NCBI GenBank assembly: GCA_003050645.1
Contig: PEBX01000014.1
Span: forward strand, 1 to 52,245
Length of the DNA: 52,245 nt
DNA from: Candidatus Carbonibacillus altaicus
GTDB taxonomy: Bacteria > Bacillota > Bacilli > Thermicanales > DSM-22653
Reading direction: 5' to 3'
The notes under the pieces are model-generated. The model worked only from the letters and a program-made list of their open reading frames with translations, searched no databases and was not told where the DNA came from. Both the position numbers and the translations under genes were made by a program. Shown here in pieces: positions 43,019 through 51,519 of the stretch (positions within the stretch are counted from its first letter, which is position 1; every line of letters starts with the position of its first letter).

Positions 43019-45322
43019 TTATTCTTTCTGATCCGCACCTTTTTCTATAGACTCAATAGGTACAGCTTCTTTTTCCGTCGCTTGTTTTTCTAACGCTTCT
43101 TGTCGTACAAGTTCTTTCTGTTCTGGTTCTTCTTGTTCTGGTTCTTCTTGTTCTGGTTCTGTTTGTTCTGGTTCTGTTTGTGCCGACTTTGTCTTTGATG
43201 TTGATCTGTGGGCTTCTTCTTCCGCTTCTTTGGACGCCTCTTTGGGATATTCGATGCGGGAATGGAACATCCCCGAAAGCGTCTGGATGATCGCTTCGCG
43301 TATCAGCTGAAAATCTCGCATGGTCAGATCAACCGCGGCAAACTGACCGTCTTCGATTTTATCCTGAATCGTCTCATCGACGATCGCCGTGACGTCATCC
43401 ATGGTCGGCTTGTTCATAGAGCGGAGCGTCGCCTCGACCGTATCGGCGATCATGACGATCGCCGCTTCTTTCGATTGCGGGATGGGGCCGGGATAACGAT
43501 AGTCCGCCTCTTTGGGTGAGGGGGCACCTTTTTTCGCCGCTTCTTCCTTGGCCTTGTGATAAAAATATTTGATCAAGGTCGTCCCGTGGTGCTGCTCAGC
43601 TATTTCGATGATTGCCCGCGGCATATTTTTTTCTTTGAGCATCTTTACCCCGTCGATCACGTGATCGATGATGATCTGCTTACTCATCTGCGGCGTGAGC
43701 TGGTCATGTGGGTTCACACCGCCCATTTGATTTTCCACAAAATAACGCGGACGTTTCGTCTTACCGATATCATGGTAATACGAGCCGACCCGGGTGATGA
43801 GCGCGTCGGCCCCGACCGCGTCCGCCGCCGCTTCGGCGAGATTTGCGACCATCACACTGTGGTGATACGTGCCCGGTGCTTCTAAGAGCAGCTTGCGGAG
43901 AAGCGGCTGATTGGGGCTGGACAGTTCAAGCAGCTTCATCGGCGACAAAATGCCGAAGGCCGCCTCGAAAAACGGGAGTAGTCCTAGCGTTAAAACGGCG
44001 GATAGCATCCCGCCGAGTACGGCAAAAAGGGCGATCTCTGCCGCTCCCCGCACATCTGGCACCGTGCCGACCAGCAAAAGCAGCATGACGATGGTCACCA
44101 TATTGACGAGCGACACCCAGAACCCCGCACGGAGGATGCGGCTTCTACTCATCGCTCCGGAAATCGTATAGACACCGCTGAAACTGCTAATCGCCGCATA
44201 CAAAAAAGAACGGTAATCGATGAGCGTGCCTAACGATTCGTGGAAGGTAAGCCCCGCTAAAAAGGCAAGTACGAAGGAAGCCACATAGGCCACCCGCTCG
44301 CCCAGTAAGATGGCGATCATGAGCGGTACAAAGGCAAAAGGCGTGACGTATAGGACATGTTCTGCACTTAAGGGGACAAAGTTCGCAAAAAGCTGAATAT
44401 AGACGGCTCCCAGCGCCAGCAAAACGAGATAGAGGAGCATCTGGCGCAAGGCTCGTCCCCCGCGAAACGTACGCGAACGCGACATATACGTACCCAGAAA
44501 AATAGTGAAAAAAGCCATAAGAAGCGCCATGCCAAGATATGGCTTGAATTTATCCGTCTGCATCAATCCGACGAGTTCTAATTTGCGCAAGACTTCTGCG
44601 TTGATCACCTGGTTATAGTCGAGCACGATATCGCCTTCGTAAATATAGACCGGTTCCACCGCATCCGCCGCTAATTTTTTCGCTTCCTCCGTCTTTTCCC
44701 GGTCCAACTTAACGTTGGGCACAATGCTGTGCCGGGCCAATTCTTGAATAACCAGTCGGTTATTAGAAGAAAGTTCGGCCACGATCAGCTGTTCATTCAC
44801 CCGCATGCGGGCTGCTTCCAGATCTATTTCGCGGACGCCATCGCGCATAATCTGTTCGACAATGTATTTCGTTAAATACTGCATGGAATTCAGTGTTTCT
44901 ACAGGGGTACCGGCCAGCGTGGCATACGCTTTATCCGCCAGCTGATACGGAATAACTTTTTTCAGCTGCTCGATCTTTTCCTCGCGTGTTAGATCGCTCT
45001 CATCGATAATCTGGCGTATATTATCAAAGATGCGGTCTAGATTGGCAAGCTGAATGCTGGTCACTTGATCATCCACTTTATAAACATCGGCCACTTTGTC
45101 CATAGCTTCCTGTCGCGCGCGATCCGTCGCCTTCTGATCGAGCACGGTCTTCGGTGCATAGACCCGTTCGGAAGAACGGCTGCCGACTTTCAGATCGTGA
45201 AAACTGCGCGGTGTGGCCGCATCTTTAAACAGGAAAAAAAGGAGCATAAAGAACAGGACCAGGAGCAGCCATAAACGCACATCCGTCCGTTTTTTCGGCC
45301 AGGATAGTTGGGTCCAGCGCAA
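43019..45322 (-). CDS. pgpH: Cyclic-di-AMP phosphodiesterase PgpH (7TM-HD, YqfF) with repetitive C-tail
   Basis: 767 residues. N-terminal membrane helix (about 17-32), extracytoplasmic 7TMR-HDED domain (about 50-255), seven helices (about 260-455), then a cytoplasmic HD domain (about 480-640) with EAPGTYHHS, SYYHDIGK (His517-Asp518) and EQHHGT. It hydrolyses c-di-AMP. The TTG start has AGGAGG nine bases upstream. The last 70 residues are an acidic tail with five-residue repeats (EPEQT/EPEQE) encoded by a 15-bp tandem repeat; Bacillus PgpH ends soon after the HD domain. It is between phoH and ybeY. Confidence 0.95.
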   Translation of the reverse strand: MRWTQLSWPKKRTDVRLWLLLVLFFMLLFFLFKDAATPRSFHDLKVGSRSSERVYAPKTVLDQKATDRARQEAMDKVADVYKVDDQVTSIQLANLDRIFDNIRQIIDESDLTREEKIEQLKKVIPYQLADKAYATLAGTPVETLNSMQYLTKYIVEQIMRDGVREIDLEAARMRVNEQLIVAELSSNNRLVIQELARHSIVPNVKLDREKTEEAKKLAADAVEPVYIYEGDIVLDYNQVINAEVLRKLELVGLMQTDKFKPYLGMALLMAFFTIFLGTYMSRSRTFRGGRALRQMLLYLVLLALGAVYIQLFANFVPLSAEHVLYVTPFAFVPLMIAILLGERVAYVASFVLAFLAGLTFHESLGTLIDYRSFLYAAISSFSGVYTISGAMSRSRILRAGFWVSLVNMVTIVMLLLLVGTVPDVRGAAEIALFAVLGGMLSAVLTLGLLPFFEAAFGILSPMKLLELSSPNQPLLRKLLLEAPGTYHHSVMVANLAEAAADAVGADALITRVGSYYHDIGKTKRPRYFVENQMGGVNPHDQLTPQMSKQIIIDHVIDGVKMLKEKNMPRAIIEIAEQHHGTTLIKYFYHKAKEEAAKKGAPSPKEADYRYPGPIPQSKEAAIVMIADTVEATLRSMNKPTMDDVTAIVDETIQDKIEDGQFAAVDLTMRDFQLIREAIIQTLSGMFHSRIEYPKEASKEAEEEAHRSTSKTKSAQTEPEQTEPEQEEPEQEEPEQKELVRQEALEKQATEKEAVPIESIEKGADQKE
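43100..43185. repeat. 15-bp in-frame tandem repeat in the 3' part of pgpH
   Basis: GTTCTGGTTCTTCTT-type units repeat about five times on the plus strand, giving EPEQE / EPEQT on the minus strand. The period is a multiple of three, so the frame is kept. Confidence 0.9.
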
Positions 45323-45390
45323 GGCGTCACACCTCCTCTGACCGCTCGTAGAATAGACTAGCGATGCTCAAGCTTCCCATAGCTTGTCCC

Positions 45391-45442
45391 AAGGGCTTGT
45401 CTCAAGGGCTTATCTCAAGGGCTTATCTCAAGGGCTTGTCTT
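45391..45442. repeat. 13-bp tandem repeat, four copies, upstream of pgpH
   Basis: AAGGGCTTGTCTC, AAGGGCTTATCTC twice, and AAGGGCTTGTCTT follow in 13-bp steps. They lie in the 170-bp spacer between phoH and pgpH, with looser AGCTTGTC copies on both sides. Confidence 0.93.
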
Positions 45443-45492
45443 CATGTTTTGTCTTAACGCATAGCCTTAATGCCATGCCTTCATAGCTTGTC

Positions 45493-46488
45493 TTAATGTC
45501 TCACTTCATGTGCTTCATACGCTTGAATAATTTTTTGCACGAGGTGGTGGCGAACGACATCCTGTTCGGTGAGTGAAATAAAACCGATCTCCGGAATGCC
45601 GGAGAGCGTCTCCCAGGCTTCCGATAAACCAGAGAGCTGTCCTTTGGCAAGGTCAATCTGCGTGAGATCGCCGGTGATAATCATTTTCGAACCAAAGCCC
45701 ATGCGCGTTAAAAACATCTTCATCTGTTCGGGCGTCGTATTTTGCGCCTCATCCAGAATAATAAACGATTCATCGAGCGTCCGCCCGCGCATATAGGCAA
45801 GCGGTGCAATCTCGATCATCCCGCGCTCGATCGCGCGCTGCACGGCTTCTATCCCCATCATTTCATTGAGAGCATCATAGAGCGGCCGCAAATACGGATC
45901 GACCTTCTCCTGCAAATCGCCCGGTAAAAAGCCGAGGCGCTCCCCGGCCTCCACCGCCGGGCGGGTGAGAATGATGCGCCGGACGGTTTGCGCTTTTAAG
46001 GCCAGTACGGCAAAGACGACCGCCAAAAAGGTCTTCCCCGTGCCGGCCGGACCGATGGCAAAAACGATATCTTTCTCTTTCATCGTCGCAATATAATGTT
46101 TTTGACCGAGCGTTTTGGCGCGGATGACCTTACCCCGGAGTGTCCGCGCCAGCACGTCATCAAAAAGGACCAACAGCTCATCCACCTGCCCCTTTTGGGT
46201 CAGTGTAAGCGCATACTGTATATCGACATCCTTAAACGTCTCGCCCCGGCGAATGAGGTTGAGGAGCACGCGGATGAGCGCTTCGGCCTGCTCAACCGAA
46301 GACGCCTCCCCTTCGATGACGAGCGCCGATTCACGGGTTTTGAGGCGGACGCCAAGGCCAGATTCGATAGCCACGAGAAACTGATCGCGTGGACCAAACA
46401 AACGCTGTGTTTCATCCATATGGAGGAGCGGAAAAGTTTTTTTCACCAGCGAACGTTCGGGCTGAAGCGTCATGCCTTTTGGACTCAT
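45493..46488 (-). CDS. phoH: PhoH family ATPase/RNA-binding protein
   Basis: 331 residues. N-terminal KH-like part, then an ATPase core with GPAGTGKTFLAVVFAV (Walker A, about residue 144), RRIILTRPAVEAGERLGFLPGDLQEKVDPYLRPLYDAL, FIILDEAQNTTPEQMKMFLTRMG (Walker B) and MIITGDLTQIDL. Likely role in RNA metabolism; exact function unsettled. Start uncertain: ATG 46488 abuts AAAAGGGG, and ATG five codons later has AAAAGG only one base away. It follows yqfD and precedes pgpH. Confidence 0.93.
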   Translation of the reverse strand: MSPKGMTLQPERSLVKKTFPLLHMDETQRLFGPRDQFLVAIESGLGVRLKTRESALVIEGEASSVEQAEALIRVLLNLIRRGETFKDVDIQYALTLTQKGQVDELLVLFDDVLARTLRGKVIRAKTLGQKHYIATMKEKDIVFAIGPAGTGKTFLAVVFAVLALKAQTVRRIILTRPAVEAGERLGFLPGDLQEKVDPYLRPLYDALNEMMGIEAVQRAIERGMIEIAPLAYMRGRTLDESFIILDEAQNTTPEQMKMFLTRMGFGSKMIITGDLTQIDLAKGQLSGLSEAWETLSGIPEIGFISLTEQDVVRHHLVQKIIQAYEAHEVRH

Positions 46489-46830
46489 CCCCTTTTACGT
46501 TTTTACTTTTCAGCTTTGTGATTATAGCTTTGTACTTAATTTGAACGCATCTTATTTTACATATCTTCTTACGATTTGGCTTTACTTTTATAAGGTTTGC
46601 TACTGCTTTCTCATGTTTTGCCTTCACATTCTTACGGTTTCCCAATTCTTTTTTGGAACTATCCTGAAATCGGTTATCCTGAAATAGATTGCATCGTTTC
46701 ATCCTTCTACTGGTGCCGCAAAGGCGGCATGGGGTGTCTATCCCTTCTTAGTACCCGTACCTTCTGACTTAGAGTTTGCTTTTACCTTCTTACAGTTTGC
46801 TTTTACCTTTTTCGGTTAGCCGTTACCTTC
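46489..46830. other. 342-bp repeat-rich spacer between yqfD and phoH
   Basis: No gene. Plus-strand degenerate repeats of about 20 bp (CCTTCTTACAGTTTGCTTTTA type) run through 46560-46645 and 46750-46855. Dispersed repeat copy 3 lies between them. The right-hand array just enters the yqfD C-terminal codons. Confidence 0.6.
46659..46743. repeat. Dispersed two-hairpin repeat, copy 3
   Basis: Two successive 5' arms (CTATCCTGAAATCGGTT at 46659-46675 and ATCCTGAAATAGATT after it), then GCATCGTTTCA, TCCTTCTACTGG and stem 2 TGCCGC-AAAG-GCGGCA, ending GTCTATCCC. Changes in the first stem and loop largely keep pairing (T-G wobbles). Confidence 0.9.
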
Positions 46831-48075
46831 TCACGGTTTGCTCTTACCTTTTTCTTGTTCATTTTGTGGTAAGTCGGTAATCACCTGGGGGACCGCAATA
46901 TTTTCGACGACCCCGTAATGAACCTTTATGTACACTTTATCATCTTCTAGCCGCTCTTGCAAAATCTTTTCTTCTCTGATCTCACGCACGTTACGTCCTT
47001 TACGTTTGAGACTTTCGCGGGCCAGTGCAAGCGCTTCTTCTTTGAGCTCCTCGTCACTCGGGCGAACCACCTCGGGACGGGCTTCATACCAATGTTCCGT
47101 GACCACAACCAACGGAAGCTTGACTGTCCCGATATGCACCGGCTGAACGTCAGTTTCCGTAAAGTACGAGGCCCCTTCCTCCGGTGCAGGTGCTTTTTTC
47201 CCCCAGAACGGGATCGATCGCCCGGCGAGATGTAAATAAAAACGTTCCCCTTGCGTTCCGGTTAAAAGCGGGATCGATCGCTCCCGCGGCAGCTCGACTT
47301 CCACATCATACCACACTTCTCCGTACACTTCGCCGTCTGCACTGACGCGTCGCGGCGCGTTGCTTTCCACTCCCAGGATACCGGAGACGAGCGTATCCCC
47401 TGGCCGGACGATCATGTTAGGACGAACGACGGGACGCCCCCGCCGCACAAAATAGTCAACGATGACAGCTTTTTTGGCCGCGACAAGGGACTGCGGAGAA
47501 CTTAAGGGAGGCTTATCCGGGCGTTTTTTTTCTAAAACGGTAATCCGCGCGACGACGCCATCGATTTTTACCCCGACCCATGCTGCTTCCGGTAGTCCCT
47601 TTAAAAGCTCGTCTTCCAGGCGATCAACAGAAGGCAGTTTTCCTTTCCAAGCCCCTGTCTTAAGGCCGAGTTTTGCAGCCACCCCTTTCACCTGATCTAC
47701 GGGAAGGCTTGTCGTCCCGCTCACCTCAACCGACCAGATCAACTGAGAGAGCATGGCCAACAAAAAGATAAATAAAAAAAATCCTATCATAAATCCTTGC
47801 CGTCGCATCGTTTGGCGAAAAAGTACGGACCCGCCCTTTTTTTCGATGATGCTAAGACGCGTCCGCGTCTCCCGCCGGAGCAATCTCAAGCGCTTCAAGC
47901 TTTCTCCTTCGAGACGAAAACGAACAGCAGTTAAGTGTTTATCCGCGTCATATTCAAGCAGCCGAATATCGCTCAAGATGATGCCCTGCTTCGCGGCCTG
48001 ATCTAAAAAACGAGATAGATGCGCCCCCCGTGCTTCTACAGTTAGATACGTTTTCAACACCATATCAAACGGCAT
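46831..48075 (-). CDS. yqfD: Sporulation protein YqfD
   Basis: 414 residues. Membrane protein of the sigma-E regulon in Bacillus; needed for normal sporulation, molecular role unknown. N-terminal part (LTVEARGAHLSRFLDQAAKQGI, DIRLLEYDADKHLTAVRF), one helix (about 95-114: GFMIGFFLFIFLLAMLSQLIWSVEVSG), and the characteristic VVRPNMIVRPGDTLVSGILG near the middle. ATG at 48075 is chosen because AAGGGGAAAGG lies immediately upstream. It follows yqfC by 85 bp. Confidence 0.93.
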   Translation of the reverse strand: MPFDMVLKTYLTVEARGAHLSRFLDQAAKQGIILSDIRLLEYDADKHLTAVRFRLEGESLKRLRLLRRETRTRLSIIEKKGGSVLFRQTMRRQGFMIGFFLFIFLLAMLSQLIWSVEVSGTTSLPVDQVKGVAAKLGLKTGAWKGKLPSVDRLEDELLKGLPEAAWVGVKIDGVVARITVLEKKRPDKPPLSSPQSLVAAKKAVIVDYFVRRGRPVVRPNMIVRPGDTLVSGILGVESNAPRRVSADGEVYGEVWYDVEVELPRERSIPLLTGTQGERFYLHLAGRSIPFWGKKAPAPEEGASYFTETDVQPVHIGTVKLPLVVVTEHWYEARPEVVRPSDEELKEEALALARESLKRKGRNVREIREEKILQERLEDDKVYIKVHYGVVENIAVPQVITDLPQNEQEKGKSKP

Positions 48076-48120
48076 CCTTTCCCCTTCTTCCATTTATCTT
48101 GGATGTCCTGAAAGCTTCCT

Positions 48121-48135
48121 CTATCCTGAAAAAGG
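48121..48135. repeat. Solitary 5' arm of the dispersed repeat
   Basis: CTATCCTGAAAAAGG matches the first 15 bases of the CTATCCTGAAATAGGTT arm with one change. It lies in the yqfC-yqfD spacer and no hairpin core follows it. Confidence 0.6.
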
Positions 48136-48160
48136 ACTGTTTTTTATGAAGACATATGTT

Positions 48161-48448
48161 TCATGACGGCATGTCGATGTAAACGATACCTTTCACATGG
48201 CCTTCAATGAAAATTTCATCTTTACTTAAAGCACGAATGACAAGTCCTTCCCCGCGTACCACAATCTGTCCGACTGCTGCCAGAAGACGCACTTCCTCGG
48301 CCGTAAACAGCGAAAGCCCGCGGTGATTTTCTACCGTCACATGAATGGGACCGACGACGGTAATCCGCGGCATATCGAGGACGACATCCGGCGGTAACCT
48401 GAACGTACGGATGGCCTCCCGCTTCATTCTCTGCATCCACTTTTTCAC
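48161..48448 (-). CDS. yqfC: Sporulation protein YqfC
   Basis: 95 residues, YabP/YqfC family, with FRLPPDVVLDMPRITVVGPIHVTVENHRGLSLFTAEEVRL and IRALSKDEIFIEGHVKGI. Sigma-E controlled in Bacillus and always next to yqfD; role in spore assembly unknown. The GTG start has GAGAGGGG seven bases upstream. It is first in the yqfC-yqfD pair, downstream of the rpsU terminator. Confidence 0.94.
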   Translation of the reverse strand: MKKWMQRMKREAIRTFRLPPDVVLDMPRITVVGPIHVTVENHRGLSLFTAEEVRLLAAVGQIVVRGEGLVIRALSKDEIFIEGHVKGIVYIDMPS

Positions 48449-48531
48449 CGCGCATCCCCTCTCTCCTTCACGTATATGACTGCTTTTCTTCCTTCATACA
48501 TTGAGAGGCCCCATTTCTCTCTTTTCCCAAC

Positions 48532-48568
48532 AAAAAAACGTCTGAAGCCAAGGTGACTTCAGACGTTT
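48532..48568 (-). terminator. Strong terminator downstream of rpsU
   Basis: AACGTCTGAAG (48537-48547) pairs perfectly with CTTCAGACGTT (48557-48567). On the minus strand it is followed by TTTTTTTG. It lies about 225 bp past the rpsU stop, leaving a long 3' trailer. Confidence 0.9.
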
Positions 48569-48794
48569 CAAGTCTTGCATTCTGTACGGAAATGTGAAGG
48601 TTTATATAAAGCGCTGTTTAATCAATGACGTCCGTACGGGACAAACGGTAAGAAGCATCTATACCATAACATCCGTAATAAAGCATACAGAATATGACAT
48701 ACAGCCGTTCACACACAGCATACGGCATCCCATGCAAAAGACCGATATCGATCGTTCGGTACGGAAGCTCCGTCGATGCAGAGGGAGAAATACA

Positions 48795-48983
48795 TTAGCG
48801 ATCACCGCGGCGCTTTTTCATACGGGTGGCCGCTTCAGCCTTTTTGCGGCGTCGTACGCCCGGTTTTTCATAATGTTTCCGTTTTTTAAGTTCCTGGAAG
48901 ACACCAGCCTTGGCCAAGTCACGCTTAAAACGACGCAAGGCGCTATCGATCGATTCGTTTTCCCGAACGCGAATCTCTGACAC
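48795..48983 (-). CDS. rpsU: 30S ribosomal protein bS21
   Basis: 62 residues with [50 protein letters not shown], the complete bS21. GTG at 48983 is chosen because GGAGGGAGGG lies just upstream; the 20 codons further out are not conserved. yqeY, its usual downstream neighbour in Bacillus, is missing here. Divergent from the panE-like gene. Confidence 0.96.
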   Translation of the reverse strand: MSEIRVRENESIDSALRRFKRDLAKAGVFQELKKRKHYEKPGVRRRKKAEAATRMKKRRGDR

Positions 48984-49112
48984 GTCTATCCCTCCCTCCA
49001 CATCGACCCCAAACAAACCCAAACATAACACGCGCTTGTTCACGGGTTAAGTATCTTTACAGGCTTTATCGTATCACAGATCACGTCGTAAAACAATAAG
49101 AAAGGCAATTAT

Positions 49113-49121
49113 GCTACAATA
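49113..49121 (+). promoter_or_regulatory. Extended -10 promoter for the panE-like gene
   Basis: TGCTACAAT: -10 TACAAT (49116-49121) with the TGn extension; -35 weak. Start of RNA about 45 nt before the gene. Confidence 0.5.
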
Positions 49122-49171
49122 CAATCAAGGTTTTAGATACAAAAATCCTTTAAAATGAAAGGGTGTCTCGA

Positions 49172-50089
49172 TTGTCCATCCAAAAAGTTGCGATCATCGG
49201 CCTCGGTGCGATGGGAATCATGTATGGCCATCACCTCGCCAAGCGCATGAAGGAGAGTGATCTTCTTATGATCGCGGATGAGGCGCGTATTGAGCGATAC
49301 AGGCGGGACCACCTGTACTGTAATGGGGAACGCTGTCAATTTCAATATGTAACGCCCGACGCAGATGTGGGGCCGGTCGATCTCGTCCTTTTTACCGTGA
49401 AGTTTCACCAGCTCCCCGAAGCCATTCAAGCCGTAAGAAACTTTGTCGGTCCTAAAACCCTCTTGCTCTCGGCTTTAAACGGCATTGACAGCGAAGAGAT
49501 GATCGGGGCGGCTTACGGTATGGAAAACGTCGTCTACTGTGTGGCCCAGGGTATGGATCCTCTGCGCGAAGAAAATCGCGTCTCCTATGAACATATGGGT
49601 ATCCTCGTCATCGGCGACCCAACGCCCGGTCACATCTCACCCAACGTCAAGCGTCTTGCTGCGTTCTTCGATCGAGTCGACTTACCGTACGAGATCGAAA
49701 CACATATGAAAAAACGCATGTGGGGTAAATTTATGCTCAATGTCGGCGTCAATCAAACCGTCGCCGTCTACAGAGGCAACTTTGGCATGGTCCAACAAGC
49801 AGGCGAAGCGCGGGAGAAGATGATCGCTGCCATGCGTGAAGTGCTCAACCTCGCTCCCAAAGAAGGCGTCGACTTAACAGAAGAAGACCTCACCTACTGG
49901 CTTTCCGTCCTCGACACCTTAAACCCCGCTGGCAAACCTTCCCTTGCACAGGATGTTGAAGCGGGGCGACCCACCGAAGTCGACATGTTCTCCGGTACGG
50001 TCATCGCGCTCGGGAAAAAGCACGGCGTGCCGACGCCGGTCAATGAAGAATTGTATACCCGGATCAAGGAAATAGAAAACAAAGACTGA
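49172..50089 (+). CDS. panE: 2-dehydropantoate 2-reductase family protein (ApbA/PanE)
   Basis: 305 residues. N-terminal Rossmann fold VAIIGLGAMGIMYGHHLA for NADPH; VDLVLFTVKFHQLPEAI; C-terminal helical domain with the catalytic Lys in MKKRMWGKFMLNVGVNQ and the PTEVDMFSG region. It reduces ketopantoate to pantoate in pantothenate/CoA synthesis if it is the true PanE; other ketoacid reductases share the fold. TTG at 49172 is chosen because AAAGGG lies eight bases upstream; a GTG three codons earlier overlaps that site. Single gene, no panB/panC nearby. Confidence 0.85.
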   Translation: MSIQKVAIIGLGAMGIMYGHHLAKRMKESDLLMIADEARIERYRRDHLYCNGERCQFQYVTPDADVGPVDLVLFTVKFHQLPEAIQAVRNFVGPKTLLLSALNGIDSEEMIGAAYGMENVVYCVAQGMDPLREENRVSYEHMGILVIGDPTPGHISPNVKRLAAFFDRVDLPYEIETHMKKRMWGKFMLNVGVNQTVAVYRGNFGMVQQAGEAREKMIAAMREVLNLAPKEGVDLTEEDLTYWLSVLDTLNPAGKPSLAQDVEAGRPTEVDMFSGTVIALGKKHGVPTPVNEELYTRIKEIENKD

Positions 50090-50234
50090 CGTGAAACGCC
50101 AAATGTCACATGCCATATGCTAAATATCAAATGCCAAATATCAAACCACTCAAATCAAACGTCTCATATCGCACGTCTAATGGATCCAATTTAAACATTT
50201 TGAAGTTTAACGTCGAGCATTTTGAGAATCTACG

Positions 50235-51419
50235 TCATACTTCCCAAAACTGTTCCTGACGAAAACGAGGCTCGTTCTCCGGTTCAGCGATCGTAATCCT
50301 TTGAAGTTCCGTATCCAGATGGGCGACCTGCGTGCGATGGGCACGCATGGCAGCACGTTTTACCGCCCAAAGCACCGGGGAAAGAGGAAGTTCTAACTGC
50401 GGTGGCCCCAGCTCTTCCGTCCGCTCGGAAAAAGCAGCGCCCAGTACAAAGGGGTTTTTCTTCACATGACCGGCGCGCCGGCTTGCAAGCCGAACGGCAC
50501 GACCCACTGCATCGTGATCAGGATGAACGGCGTAATCCGGATAATACGTGATGATGAGATCTGGACGCAGCCGTTTAAGATAAGGCACAAGAAGTTGAGA
50601 GAGCATCTCATCACCGAGCTGCTCAACCATTTTATCGTGCAGATCGCCGATGATAAGACGCCGTGCCCCCAGCACGCGCACTGCTTCTTTAAGCTCCGCT
50701 TCGCGTACGGTGGGAAGCGTCAGGCGATCGGCCAGGAGGGGGTACCCCAGTCCGCGCGCCAGATCACCGCGCGTAAGACAGAGTACGCTCACCTCTTTTC
50801 CCAGAAGCGAAAAAGCGGCGAGCGTTCCCCCGGCGGCAAACGTCTCATCGTCGGGATGCGGGAAAATGGCCAGCACGCGTTCCACCGTCTGCCGGAGCTT
50901 AGTGTCCAACGCGCGCGAAACGGCCTTATTTTCTTCTTCCCAGGCTAACCACCCCGCATCCGTCGTCATACCGGCTTCGGCAAATAGTCCCTCCAGCGCA
51001 GCAGTTGCCTCCTGTTGTTCAAAATGCACCTCCTGCCATCTTGCCTCCCGCCTACCGGCGAGCGAAAGCGGCGTTTGCGACAGGAGCACGGCGGCCCCAA
51101 GTTTCTCATCCTGTGCCAGCGCGTACAGACCGAGTACACCTGAGGCAGCGTCCAGTCGCCAGTGCGTCAGTCCTTCTACGAGCACATAGCCATCATCCGT
51201 CGTCATCCCCAGTCGATACGGAACGTTCCCCAATAATTGCAGCGAGTCGCTGATCACGCGTCCATTTCGCATAAGGACACCGGCCGGATGGTCGATCCCC
51301 CGGCGCTTGGCATAGGCACCCATGGTCAGTTCCAAATGGAGAAAGACTTCTCCACCGGCAAACCGCTTGAGGGCGTGTACAACTTCCTGCTCCTGACCTT
51401 CAATTCGTTTAAGCATCAT
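50235..51419 (-). CDS. bshB2: YojF-BshB2 fusion: bacillithiol biosynthesis deacetylase with N-terminal DUF1806 domain
   Basis: 394 residues. Residues 1-120 match YojF/DUF1806 (EVFLHLELTMGAYAKRRG, NVPYRLGMTTDDGYVLVEGLTHW), separate in Bacillus but encoded directly next to bshB2. A linker (about 121-175) leads to a PIG-L/LmbE deacetylase with the zinc motif AIFPHPDDETFAAGG and YYPDYAVHPDHDAVG. It removes acetate from GlcNAc-malate in bacillithiol synthesis. ATG at 51419 overlaps the stop of a 20-codon leader ORF (ATGA). bshA, which makes GlcNAc-malate, is directly upstream. Confidence 0.9.
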   Translation of the reverse strand: MMLKRIEGQEQEVVHALKRFAGGEVFLHLELTMGAYAKRRGIDHPAGVLMRNGRVISDSLQLLGNVPYRLGMTTDDGYVLVEGLTHWRLDAASGVLGLYALAQDEKLGAAVLLSQTPLSLAGRREARWQEVHFEQQEATAALEGLFAEAGMTTDAGWLAWEEENKAVSRALDTKLRQTVERVLAIFPHPDDETFAAGGTLAAFSLLGKEVSVLCLTRGDLARGLGYPLLADRLTLPTVREAELKEAVRVLGARRLIIGDLHDKMVEQLGDEMLSQLLVPYLKRLRPDLIITYYPDYAVHPDHDAVGRAVRLASRRAGHVKKNPFVLGAAFSERTEELGPPQLELPLSPVLWAVKRAAMRAHRTQVAHLDTELQRITIAEPENEPRFRQEQFWEV

Positions 51420-51478
51420 CGGCCTGTGTCGGACGCTGCATAGTTTACTGTTTGACCTATCATACAGCACCTCGACAT
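51416..51478 (-). CDS. Possible 20-residue leader peptide (MSRCCMIGQ...) coupled to bshB2
   Basis: ATG at 51478 follows AAGGAGGTGAT (51495-51485), the best ribosome site of the region, with ten bases from GGAGG. The frame reads MSRCCMIGQTVNYAASDTGR and stops in a TGA that overlaps the bshB2 ATG as ATGA. bshB2 itself has no other ribosome site close to its ATG, so this ORF may carry ribosomes into it. It contains adjacent Cys codons, of interest because bacillithiol contains cysteine. Confidence 0.5.
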   Translation of the reverse strand: MSRCCMIGQTVNYAASDTGR

Positions 51479-51519
51479 CAGGCCATCACCTCCTTCATAA
51501 GATGATGCAATCAAACTGC

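Noticed and set aside
48659-48733. 24-codon Cys-rich ORF in the rpsU trailer (MGCRMLCVNGC...)
   Set aside because: No ribosome site, and the sequence comes from a GCATAC-type repeat; too short to support.
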